64,000 bases of DNA, from the NCBI GenBank assembly GCA_949358305.1, contig OX442321.1, forward strand, positions 7,341,605 to 7,405,604. The letters are read 5' to 3'. Positions within the stretch are counted from its first letter, which is position 1. Each line of letters starts with the position of its first letter. This DNA is from Strigamia acuminata. Taxonomy: Eukaryota > Arthropoda > Chilopoda > Geophilomorpha > Linotaeniidae. This document shows, piece by piece, positions 11,748 to 21,915 of this stretch. The translations under genes were made by a program, and so were the position numbers. The notes beneath the pieces are model-generated. The model worked only from the letters and a program-made list of their open reading frames with translations. It was not told where the DNA came from and did no database searches.

Positions 11748-12449
11748 GAAAATGGCTCTGTGCCTACTTACTCAACTCAACTGACAGAGAACTGTATACA
11801 AACGCAACATCTTCGAAATCAAGTGAGTTAAACTACAATTTCGTCAACTTGCTGAAAGATTCTGATAACAAAGGTCACAAGCCTACTTGTACATACAGTA
11901 AAAGCTCCTTTTAAGGCAAATGAATATTTGGACAGTGCGTGAGAGCGAACAAATTGGAACAAATTAAAAATAATGAAACTGTGTATCGATTAATAAATTG
12001 CTTATTTTCTAAATATCATGATGTAGGTCCGAAACATTCTGGCATAAATATAGTAATTTGCCGCTATTATGCTTCCACGTGTAATGTTCAGTGTTCCGAA
12101 GGTCTAACACAGTCATTAGCTGCTTTTCCAATAAACAATTATACGGCACAAAATTGCTAAGTTCCGTTCCGTGTGCACTATTGAATTTCGTTCAGCTAGA
12201 ATTCCGCTCACAATTAATGTTTGTGAGTGATGAAAATGTTGTAGAAAGCTTGATCAATTAGTCATTAACCAAGTATTTTTTAAAAATATCTGACGAAAAA
12301 CAATTAAACGCTGACAGTGTTTTATTTATAATTTTTCAACTTCAATATTAATTTAGTATTAAGATCACATTATGGTATTAATTGCGGAAAAACGATGACA
12401 TATTGAGTTGCAGAGATTTGTCGAGATCAGAACACAGAAAAGAGCCAAC
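11748..12449. other. IR-1 upstream spacer
   Basis: Array spacer homologous to the 5' flanks of the other units: the promoter-proximal block, then GTGTTCCGAAGGTCTAACACAG (12092-12113 region), then ATATCTGACGAAAA and GCAGAGATTGGTCGAGATCAG. It is cut at about 12450 by LTR debris. No gene is seen. Confidence 0.65.
11804..11822 (-). promoter_or_regulatory. Conserved block upstream of IR-1 start
   Basis: The plus-strand word GCAACATCTTCGAAATCAA lies about 57 bp upstream of the IR-1 start codon. The same word is found at the same distance before the starts of IR-4, IR-6, IR-7, IR-8 and IR-10. Shared descent explains part of this; it may belong to a core promoter or 5' untranslated region. Confidence 0.4.
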
Positions 12450-13228
12450 ACTATGTGACTTGTGGTGACCCTGCGGGTGGTCGTCCCTCCAGTGGACGCC
12501 ATCCGCATGAGTCACTAGGAAAGGTCAGTTCCCTCGCGTTGGCTCCGCCTTCCTCCCTTGGGAAGCGCGTGCCCCAAGGGGGTGAGGTGGTTCGTGGCCG
12601 GCCCCCATTGGCCGAGCCCAACCCCTCACTCTAGCCTATAAAAGGTAGAGTTTCGCTCCCTACAAGCAGAACTTACACAAACGACACCAAGAACACAGCA
12701 ACTACCTCACCGTCAGGCCAACTTCACTAAAAAGTTAGGATTGATCGAGGACCGCTGATTCCAGTGCAACTGTAACTCTCACGAATTTACACTGTGTGTT
12801 ATTTCCCCGCAAAAGCAGGAAAATAACCCTTGTGGATTCACACCGAATAACCGACCCACGGTTATTCCATCGCGAAGTGTCCGAGCGCCCTGTAAGAAAC
12901 TCCACGTTTCTGGTCAGAGCCTTGAGACGCCAAAACCAACCCCCTAGACAACAGGCACGGATAGAAGACTCGAAAGAGCATTCCACCGCGTCCGTGACGA
13001 CGAATCCGTGACGAATTTACGACAACTCGAGACGCCGCCTTTGTTCCGCCGACCACGCGGAACCGACAACGCCATCTTGGGAAATCCTTTGTTCGACTCT
13101 GACCAAGTCGACTCTAGTTGCAAACTGAGTGTATTTAAGGCTCGCGCCTATTTGAATAAAACCTCTTTGTTCATTTAAATATACTTAGTATTCATTTGGG
13201 TAATTTACATATTTAGTAAGATCACAGG
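12450..13228 (+). mobile_element. Plus-strand solo LTR, family L2
   Basis: Begins near TGTGACTTGTGGTGACCCTG and ends in GTAAGATCACA at 13228. It contains a good TATA box (CCTATAAAAGG near 12636) followed by a GC-richer leader and GAATAAAACC near 13154, which fits U3-R-U5 order. The GC-rich composition contrasts with the AT-rich spacer. The short frames at 12735-13056 differ by strand and are probably leader, not genes. No target duplication found. Confidence 0.5.
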
Positions 13229-13271
13229 TAAAGTATTACACGTTAGCTCTTTAAACCTATCACCAGGTAGG

Positions 13272-13960
13272 ACGCGACAGACTGATATTGTCTTTGCCAA
13301 GGTAACCCGGGGACTGGTTATCCTGGTGTGGGACGCATACTCACATAAATGACAAAAGAATCCATATTGCTAGTTGTTGGCTTTTAATATCGTTGTCTAG
13401 AGGTTGGAGAATCCTATCACCCGTTGCAGGGGTGCCAGTTAGGCACACCGCACCGGCAACCGATCCGTCACACACAGGGTGTGAACCCCATGGGTGACGT
13501 GGTCAGTTATTTAACATTCATGTCGTATTTACCTAGTACGACCCACGCAGCCACTCATGGAGGCTGCAGTTTGGAGAACGCCATACTACTGAGCTTCGCC
13601 GTGGTGAATGGTGAGGAGAGTAGAGTCAGCACAGGACAGGGTTGCCCTTGCTCACGTCAGGCCTTGGACACGTCTTGTCTCGTCGGTGGTCGCTGCTCCT
13701 CTCTCTCTCACCTCTCACATCTCTCCCTTACCACACCACTCAGCTCCCTCTTTCCCAGTATGGGGTTAGTCCACCACGCTAAACAAATAACCGACTCAAT
13801 AAATTAATTGGACGTCTGTACAGAGTTAACCAGCCGGGACCTGACCTGGATCCACGAACCGGTAGGTTTTCAACAAGAGAAATCTCAGATGGCTTCTTCC
13901 CCTCACCGCTCACTCACGGGAGTGATGTGGCGTCAGTGACGCATGTAGCGCATCTCTCGC
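13272..13960 (-). mobile_element. Minus-strand LTR fragment, family L3
   Basis: Homologous to the LTRs at 22210-22784 and 53392-53975: shared words are ACTGATATTGTC/ACTGGATATGATC at the start, TCGTTGTCTAGAGGTTGG, CACACAGGG, and CCGCTCATGGAGGCTG-type sequence. The far end differs from the other two copies. It lies directly 3' of the minus-strand gag-like frames at 14131-15033, so it is probably their 3' LTR. Confidence 0.5.
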
Positions 13961-14130
13961 ATAGGTGTCAATCCGGACCCTATGAAAATTAATTCGGGAC
14001 AAAAGGTCAGTCGTTTGTACAATTAGCTCACCTTAAAGGCAGCAATCCAGACCTTCTCAAGAATCTGGTTTGCCCTCAGGCGGCGGTTGCGTGTGAGTGG
14101 CTTCGTGAGACTCCTCATCACTCACAACAA

Positions 14131-15033
14131 TCACTTCCTGTGCGACGTCTTCCAGGGGGAGACCCTCTCCGCCTCTGAAACCGACAGGAGTGATGGAGGA
14201 AGAGGAACCAATATGGCCCCCTCCGCTGGTGTAGACGATGTCGCAGCCGCTGTCAATGTATGGTGGAGCTTTCTGCCCTCACGACGACGATGAGTAGAGC
14301 AGGTGTCGCCTGTTGCATCCTGGGCCTGCCTCTGGCAATGGTAGTCAAAACCACCTTGCCATGGGGGCTGCAGAACACTTACCTCTTCAAATGAGGGTGG
14401 AGAGAGTGGTGGCACGTTCGCCTCCACTCCCGACACTACCATTTGTTGAGGCGCATGGGTCGCTGGAGTGACGACCTGCTGACGGGTAGAGTCAGTTACT
14501 CTTGGGGGGTCAGCCAGCAATGCCATGTATTCAGCTTCAACTGCCGAAACCACTTCGTCAGTAGCCTGTGCTTCTGTCCAACCCTGGACGGTGGTTGGGA
14601 GTGGCAATCAATCGTACCAGCGGTTCATGGCTGCACCAAGCGTCGCCTCGAGTGCTCGCACAATCTCATCTCACCTGAAATGCCTGGTTGCAGCTGAGGC
14701 ATTTGACGGGACTTCGAGGACTAACAATATCCTCAGCCGTAACTCCGTCAATACCCTAGCCATCCGGGCCTCGTATCCAGCGGCATCAACGAAAACCACG
14801 TGAAGGTTTCTCCACCGCTTTATCTCCTCCACCCATAAAGCCAACACATCCGGGTGGGCGTGCGCTAAGTGCAGCACAGCGCTGATGATCGCTTCACGGG
14901 TGACAAAAGGAACGTCTTCCAGGAACCATTCGACCTCTGGTGATGGGTCGCCATATTCGAGTTCCAGGAACGTTGCCGAGTGCTGTGCTGTTGCCGATCC
15001 CTCGCTTCCGTGCTCAGCCTCCTGCAAAAGCAC
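14131..15033 (-). pseudogene. Decayed retrotransposon gag-like frames
   Basis: Two minus-strand open frames, 15033-14671 and 14607-14131, read as one interrupted protein: the first ends ATRHFR followed by a stop, and the same frame continues DEIVRALEATLGAAMNRWYD before a second break. Composition (acidic, Ala/Leu-rich, then Pro/Ser/Thr-rich) suits an LTR-retrotransposon Gag, and the position next to a family L3 LTR supports this. No zinc knuckle or pol motif is visible. I do not recognise the exact family. Confidence 0.4.
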
Positions 15034-15063
15034 TTCTAACTCATTGTCCGATAGCTGCTGTTC

Positions 15064-16258
15064 TTGTCACACGGCAAGATTAATGGTTTTCTAAACTCTT
15101 ATCCAAATTCCAGTTTGTCGAAATCAATTTATGTTGCATTTTGTGTAGCACTATAAATTTAAAATGTCGTTTCGCGAAAGGAACGATTTGCTAGCTAACA
15201 TCGATCTTGAGAGACTTTGCTGTATATTCTAATTTTTAACTATTCAACCATCAAGTGTAAATGACACGTTTATAAAGATGCGAAAAAATACCTACATTGA
15301 CATACTGTATACGAGTGTATCACCAATTAATGTAAACTGTTACACTTATCCCAGTGGTTATAGCTCAATAGTGCAAGCACTGAGCAAAAACGCAACACAA
15401 GGTGCAAGTCACGCACGACTAAAATCGATTAATTTACAATTAAGATAATTTGCTTTCAGTTGATGGTAATTCCCTAGGAATTTAATTTTTTTTATTGGAA
15501 ATTTTATATGAAAATGAAGAGGCTAATTGGTGCGTATGGCAGAACAATAAATATTCAGTATTCCAACCACACTATACTTGACAATGGGGTATATGAGTCA
15601 TATAGTAGTACAATTATACAATTATATACATACAAATATATATTATACAATTAATTAAAATAAAAGTATTGCAAAGGAAAAAAAGTGAAAATCAAATTAT
15701 CCATTAAACTTTGGGGTGAATGCTTATTGCAGACTGAATATGCTTTATTGCAAGGGGACTTATTTACCAAGTAGGGAAGAAAAGGAAGTTTGGGTCATAA
15801 GATAAAACAAGATTTTGCAATTTCACCCCCGAACACCCGTTCTTAATTTCCCTTTTCTTTTAAGAATGACAAGCATTTCTTCGTTTCGACAGATTAAAAT
15901 CTCATTATTAAAACCTCCAACATCGCAACCATACTTACCCAGCATACACGAAACCAATTGCTGCCGATATGTCAATGAAATATAAAGCAAGTTTACAACG
16001 TCGAAACTTTGCAAGATTGGGTTAAGGTTGACACGCGAAAAACAAATGCTCTGCTCTGAAAACTGCAGCGCCACGTTGAAGAAGCGAGCGACCCCTTGAC
16101 GCTTCAATGCAGCACACGGCGCACAGACGATACCTAATTAAACGTACGTTTTTATTTCCAATTTCAAATATTTTACATCGACATTCAACTGACAATAAGC
16201 TCACGTGTCACTATTTAATTACAGTAAGAAAGTAAACTGATATATACAATATGTGCTT
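15064..16258. other. IR-array spacer downstream of IR-2
   Basis: Starts with CACGGCAAGATTAAT (also at 21223, 29441, 35226, 46211), continues with AATTTAAAATGTCGTTTC and GTGCAAGTCACGCACGACTA, and ends in the block GCGACCCCTTGACGCTTCAATG (16087-16108) next to the IR-2 3' flank. The minus-strand frame at 15823-16107 is not conserved in the paralogous spacers, so I do not call it a gene. Confidence 0.6.
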
Positions 16259-18052
16259 TTAAAATCTTGCTATTAATAACTCTAGCAACCAAACTATGAC
16301 CGACAACAGCATTCCACAGGCAAACAAAACGACTGGACCACGTATCTGACCAAAGGAAATTGGATAGAATGAATTATCCTCGCCGCAGTCTTGCCGCGAC
16401 TTTAAGTAATGATTAGACAACACATGTAATAATCCACATTCCTTCAACTGTATGATTCTGTTATGTTCATTGAAAAACTTAGTTAATAACTAAGTCTGAT
16501 TACCAGAAATACGGTATATAGTTACTTTTGATTGAAAAACTCCTTGTAAGCAAAATGTTTTGAAAAGGCCAGTGTCCTAAATTTACTGACCACGGGCTTT
16601 TCGGCAACTGTTAAACTACAGTTTGTAACTAAAAGTTCTGGTAAAATAAATCCAGCTTTCTGATCGAATACTGCTTTAAATCCCTCCTTCGCATTTTTCA
16701 CTTTCAGATATGATGTATTAGGAAATAAACTCTGTTATGAATTTTAAAAAAGCATGAGTTCACTGTTATTGAGATTTATTGTTTTCAGTTAGACAAAAAC
16801 CTTAAAGACTTGTTCAGGGACACTGCTCTCTAAAATAACAGGTAAATAAACTGTATCGTAAACCATTTCTTCAAGTGAGTGGAATGGAGTTTTAATATTG
16901 GTCGTTGCAAACAAAGCTGTCAACAGTGAAGTGTAAACAGATAGAAGCAGCGTTGACAAGATCAGAAAAACAAAAAGACAAGATTTCATAGAATGCATTG
17001 TTGGAGGTGATAAAGTTCCTGAAACAACCATCAATAGTGACATTCCATTAATTGCCTTCTAAGAAATATCAATTGTACGTACCTACGACGACAATTGGCC
17101 ACAAGAGGAGAATCTCATTTATAAAACCTACTACACCTATTGTAAATGAATTTAACCTTGTTGACTTTTCCATTAAAATAAGGAAAACGATTATCAAATT
17201 GACAGCAAATATGCTTAGCCACACATTTGTGCTGAATGCTTTTAAGAAGTTAGTCAGAGACCATTCACGGTAATCCAATTTTCGATACATAATTTTGAAG
17301 TTTAATTCGAACAACGAAAGCGAGTACTCAACATAAGTCTCTCTTCGTTCGACTAATATCTACATTAGTGGCAATATCGGCTGTCTAAAAAAGAAATGAA
17401 ATTATTTAATTCATAGCTTATCAGCAAATATTATTTGTGTATAATCAGGGTATTATTAGCGTATAGGTTTATAAACAATACTTACTCCATGTACAATTTC
17501 ACCCATTAGTCCATTCCATTTTCCATCTCAAATTTCACCAAAAACCGTCCCTTTGTTTTCAGTCAACTTAAAGCTAATTTTAAAAATACAGCAACAACAA
17601 AATTCCATCACCATGTGATCATTACCTAATATTATAATTTGTATGAAAAATAAATAACAGTTGTCCAAAATAACCATCCATTATTACTGAATTGTTTTCC
17701 TCTCTGAAGATAACATATGGAAGAAGCTGAAAATTATATTGCAAGTTGAAATAAAATAAAATAAAAGGGCAAAGAAGAAATAAATATAGATCTTGTAGAA
17801 TCAGAATTCACTATGTGTTTGGTTTATCAACTCACGCTTCGGTCCATTTTAATTGCTCGTAAAAATGCATGGAACAAACTCATTTAACACGGTGCATCGA
17901 ACTTATTTGTTATGTATAGAAAAGTAAACGACATATCAAGATAAAACATGACGATTGGTTCAATTTAAAGTTATAAATTCTACAAAAGCAACCTTAGCAT
18001 AGGAAGTGCGTACCGTAAATCCTGCTACTTCAATTGGTGTATTACTCGTAAT
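16259..18052 (-). pseudogene. IR-2: ionotropic receptor pseudogene
   Basis: Exons 3-9 are recognisable: 18014-18052, 17626-17726, 17486-17573, 17083-17386, 16801-17018, 16526-16731, 16259-16457. Lesions: the conserved Arg of RDGKWNG in exon 5 is a TGA stop (17528-17530); one extra base in exon 6 near 17333-17336 (CATAAGTC where intact units have CATAGTC) shifts the frame; exon 3 lost 21 bases in frame; exons 1 and 2 (signal peptide and microexon) are missing before the spacer at 18100-18400. Later exons are still open (M4 exon ends LLELLIARF), so decay is fairly recent. It cannot make a working channel. Confidence 0.85.
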
Positions 18053-18739
18053 CTTTAATTTCATAAAATGTAAAACTCGTTAGAATGGAAATATTGTTTT
18101 TGAAGACTCGTCCAATTGTGACAATTTTGTTTTCAATTAAAACACACATTAAAAACTTGTCATCGCTTAACTCGATGGTTGGATGGATGGATGGATTGAT
18201 GTGTTAACTATTGACAGGGGTGTGGCAAAACTCAAAGAGGAATATTATCGTAAATGAAATGCACAAATAACTTACAAGTAAGTAAAAAAAAGATTCTAAA
18301 GAAGCATTTTTTGAAAATATCTGACGAAAACAAGTAAACGCTGACAGCTTTTTATTTTTAATTTTTCACTATTTTACAACCTCAGTATCAATTTAATATT
18401 AAGATCCCTTTGTGGTATTAGTTGCGGAGAAACGATGACAAATTCAGCTGCAGAGATTGGTCGAGATCAGAACACAGAAAAGAGCAACAGAAGAGAAGAA
18501 AAGTTGGCGCACTTGACAAATTTTACAAGACTTAAATTACAGCAAGAGAAAATGTCATTTTTAATAAAATTTCCGCGCACAGAAAGACAGCCAAACACAC
18601 AGGCGAAATCATTTCGTTTGCGACATGACAACCTGAACATTCAGACTCCGAATATTCAGATTCTGAAAGTCTTGTGTACTTATCTTAAGCAATTAAACAA
18701 TCGCAATCAAGGACGCGACAGAAGTTATGAGTGAATTTA
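18053..18739. other. Spacer between IR-2 and IR-3
   Basis: Holds a short GGAT-type tetranucleotide run at about 18178-18200 and the conserved spacer block (ATATCTGACGAAAACAAG, GCTGCAGAGATTGGTCGAG) also found at 12290, 27360, 43130 and 59745. The 99-aa plus-strand frame at 18435-18734 overlaps this block, but the paralogous blocks do not keep the frame, so I reject it as a gene. Confidence 0.55.
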
Positions 18740-20940
18740 CTACACTATACACACTATTTTTCTCAGAAAGACCTCAAACAACAGAACTATCAATGACCCC
18801 AATACTCCCGATGCATACAAAATAATTGGACCGAGCATTTGACCAAAGGAAATCGAATAGAATAAATTGTCTTCACCGCAGTCTACCCACGTGGATTTAT
18901 AGCGACCGTTCAAGTAATCTATTATTCCACATTGCTTCAACTGTACGATTCTGAAATCATCGAAAATACAAACTACAAAACCGTATATTATTTACCGTAT
19001 GTCTTTCGATCTTTCGATCATCGTGACTAAACACTAGTTTTCAGCGCTGCTACTTACAAACCAAAATTTTCATTTTATTTTTTTATTTCACCCACAATAA
19101 GCAGATTAGTCGTTTTTCACAGCATTGTAAACCAGATGTAGCAGAAAAGACAACAAACTTAATTACTTGCGTTTGAAAAACTCCTTGTAAGCAAATTGTT
19201 TTGAAAAAGCCACTGACATTTTCACGCTGTGGATGGGTTTCGAGGCAAACGAAAAACTACAGTTCCCACTGCTTACGAACAATGCTACATTTGCTCTAAT
19301 TGCAACAAATCCAGCTTTTTGCTTGTGTACAGACTCAACCCCTTCCTTCACTGTCTTGACTGTCATATATAGTTTGTTTCTGAATGAACTCTGTCAGAAA
19401 TGAAATTATTTATATATTTATTTATTTAAAAAGTTGTACCTTAAAGTGGTCTTCATCGCCAGCACCAGCTAAGACTACGGGTAAATAATCAGTTTTGTAA
19501 ACCATTTCTTCCATTGAATGGAATGGAATTGTGGCTTTTCTCGTTGCAAACAAAGCAGTCAATAATGAAGAAAAAACAGATAAGAAAATCATCGAAAAGA
19601 TAACGTAAATTAATAAACAAAATTTCGTAGAATGCATTGTTGGAGATGGCAAATTGCCTAAAACAAACATCAATAATAGCGTTAAATTAATTGCCATATA
19701 AGATTTGTCAGTAAAATGTATACCTACTAACACAATTGGCCAACAAAGGAGAATCTCAAAACTTAAAGTATATAAATTTCCTACGAAAACCGCTAAAATG
19801 ATCATCAAGTTTACTGCAAATATGCTCAGCCACAGATTATTGGTGAATGCTGTTAGAAAGTAAGTTGGACTCCATTCACAGGAATCTAATTTTCGGTACA
19901 AAACTTCAAAATGGTTTTCAATCAACGAAGGTGAGAAATCAACAAAATCTCTCCGCTTTCTAGTCACGCCCAAGTAAGCGCCAATATCTGCAGTCTGAAA
20001 TAACATTTCAAAATATAAATGAAAAAGAAGTGGCTTGCATAGTGGCCACCCTACTTACTCCATTTACAATTTCTCCCATCACCCCAGTCCAATTTCCAGA
20101 TTCAAATATTCCAAACTGTTCACCTGTGGTTTTAATCACCTCAAAGCTAATATTGTCAAATATTTACAAAAAAATTAATTTTTTTAAATTTATCAATTTT
20201 ATTAATCTCTTTATATTACCTGAGATTAAATTTCTGGTGAAAAATAGAAAAGACTTGTCCGACATAACCTTCCAATGTGACTGTTTTGTTCTCCTCTCTC
20301 AACCAAACGAACGGTTGCATCTAAAATGTTTTTTTAAATCCTACAATGGATCTATTAAAGTCAGACTTACGTACCGCAAAAGCTGTTACTTTTAGTGGTT
20401 TACTTAAATTATTCACGTGTAAAATATCTCTTGATGGAATCTTTCATTAAATGAAAAATAAAACTTGTAATTTTTTTTTTCAAAAAAAATGAGACTGCTA
20501 CTTACGAACTCATTAGTACACCTCAATTGCAAAACACTTTCTACCCCTCTAGTAATCCATCTACATCCTACGCATTTAATTTCCATCTGCAAAAATAAAG
20601 TTTTCGTTATCCATCAATATATAATAAACATTTAACCTGATTAATGCCACCGAACACCCAATATTCAATATTTTCAATATTCAAAAATAGACTTCACTGC
20701 GTAGCCGTACTCACATTTGAGATAGCTTTCGAAAAAAAATCTACAAGAAATTTTAAATTAATTTTAAATATACACAGAATCGTAAAATAATAAAAATAAC
20801 AATAAAAATAAATTTACCATTTTCCTGTTGAGACTTTAAAACTGAAATTCTGGGACAAGTGTGATACGAATGTGTTGCAGTTGTAATGCTAATACAGCTT
20901 ACTAAACAAAAACAATAAATAAACAGCAATGCATTTTTTC
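18740..20940 (-). CDS. IR-3: divergent ionotropic receptor, start disrupted
   Basis: Divergent IR paralogue. Exons (minus): exon 1 ending at 20818, 20715-20740, extra exon 20506-20586, 20375-20440, 20220-20320, 20059-20146, 19724-19994, 19440-19657, 19167-19390, 18740-18950. S1 has LEGYVGQVFSIFH and GNWTGVMGEIVNG; exon 6 keeps TRKRRDFVDFS; M2 is SVFSSLLTALFAT with HSMEEMVYKTDYLP after it. The extra 81-nt exon (MEIKCVGCRWITRG...) has no intact counterpart in the other units. In exon 1 the frame needed for LVSCISITTATHS has no ATG: relative to the paralogues the sequence before GTAAGC is 32 rather than 21 nt, so the signal peptide is out of frame. The extra exon itself starts with ATG. Intron 6 is open in frame. 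Either a young pseudogene or a gene with a changed N-terminus. Confidence 0.6.
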
Positions 20941-21705
20941 ATTTCTTATTCTTACACATCAATGCGTATAAATGCATCTTCGAATTGCTGAGAGATATTG
21001 CGGAGTGCAGACTAAAATCCATCTACTCGTGAATGAGAAACAACAAGTAATCCACCGCAAACGACATAAAAATTTAATTATAATTTTCTCAGCAGCATAA
21101 AAGTAACTGATGAGGTCATTACGATAAACTACTTTTTTTGTAAGTATAGAGTTCCGACTCAAACTAAATTATACGAGTTTAGAAATAACAAAATAAATTT
21201 ATGTTTACACTTGTCACACGGCAAGATTAATCGTGTTCTAATCTGATACCCAAATGCCAGCTTTTTGTATCACACTATGAATTTAAAATGTCGTTTCACG
21301 AAAGGAACGGTTTGCCAGCTAACATTTGCGCACTCGTTTTTTTGCCTCCGTCCATTATAGATCACAGGCGGGTCCACCAAAGAGGTGCCCGATCTAGGGA
21401 GATTGCGCTGTATATTCTAATTTCCTACTGTTCAACTATCAAGTGTAATGACACGTTTTTAAGTACGTAAAGAATACCTACATTGATATATACGAGTGTA
21501 CGACCAATTAATGTAAACCGTTGCATCTATTTCAGTGGTTTTAGCTCCTTGGTTCGCCCATGATGGGCAAGCACTGAGCAAAAACGCAACACAAGATGCA
21601 AGTCACGCACAACTAAAATCAATTATTTTACAATTAAGATAATTTGCTTTCAGTTCATGGTAATTCACTAGGGATTACATTTTTTATTGGAAATTTCATA
21701 CGAAA
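20941..21705. other. IR-3 upstream spacer
   Basis: Contains the block ATGCATCTTCGAATTGCTGA (20971-20990) shared with 29187, 34967 and 45960, then CACGGCAAGATTAATCG and GTGCAAGTCACGCACAACTA. Small frames here are not kept in the paralogous blocks. It is cut at about 21705 by the transposon nest. Confidence 0.6.
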
Positions 21706-21915
21706 ATGCTTCAAGGATTTTTTCTCATTACAGTAAAATCTGTTTTATCCGGCAAGGTCGACACCAGAGGGTTTCTGGATTCCGAAATACAGAGTATTCC
21801 TGCAATGAAAGTCAAGAAAGGGAAAAAAAACACGTTCTTGTGTTATTACTAGAACTGTAATCACCTAACCAACCAAGGTTGATCATGGGTCACTGAGACA
21901 CCGATTAATGGCCCC
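21706..21915. mobile_element. pogo/Tigger-type end fragment
   Basis: TA followed by CAGTAAAATCTGTTTTATCC at 21731 matches the CAGT-start inverted ends of pogo/Tigger elements. The partner end is not visible before the hAT-like element begins at 21916. Spacer homology stops at 21705 and resumes near 24262, so everything between is inserted. Confidence 0.35.

Noticed and set aside
12796-13056. Overlapping 64-83 aa frames in GC-rich sequence
   Set aside because: They fall in the leader part of an LTR with TATA and polyadenylation signals, on both strands, and carry no domain.
15357-15395. tRNA-like words (TGGTTATAGCTCAATAG) in the spacer
   Set aside because: No acceptor stem or anticodon arm can be paired, and the paralogue at 21535 has an unrelated insertion in the middle.
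15823-16107. 94-aa minus-strand frame next to IR-2
   Set aside because: The paralogous spacers downstream of IR-6 and IR-8 have frame breaks at different places, and it has no recognisable domain.
18435-18734. 99-aa plus-strand open frame between IR-2 and IR-3
   Set aside because: Homologous spacer blocks at 27470, 43245 and 59865 do not keep the frame, and no splice or domain evidence exists.
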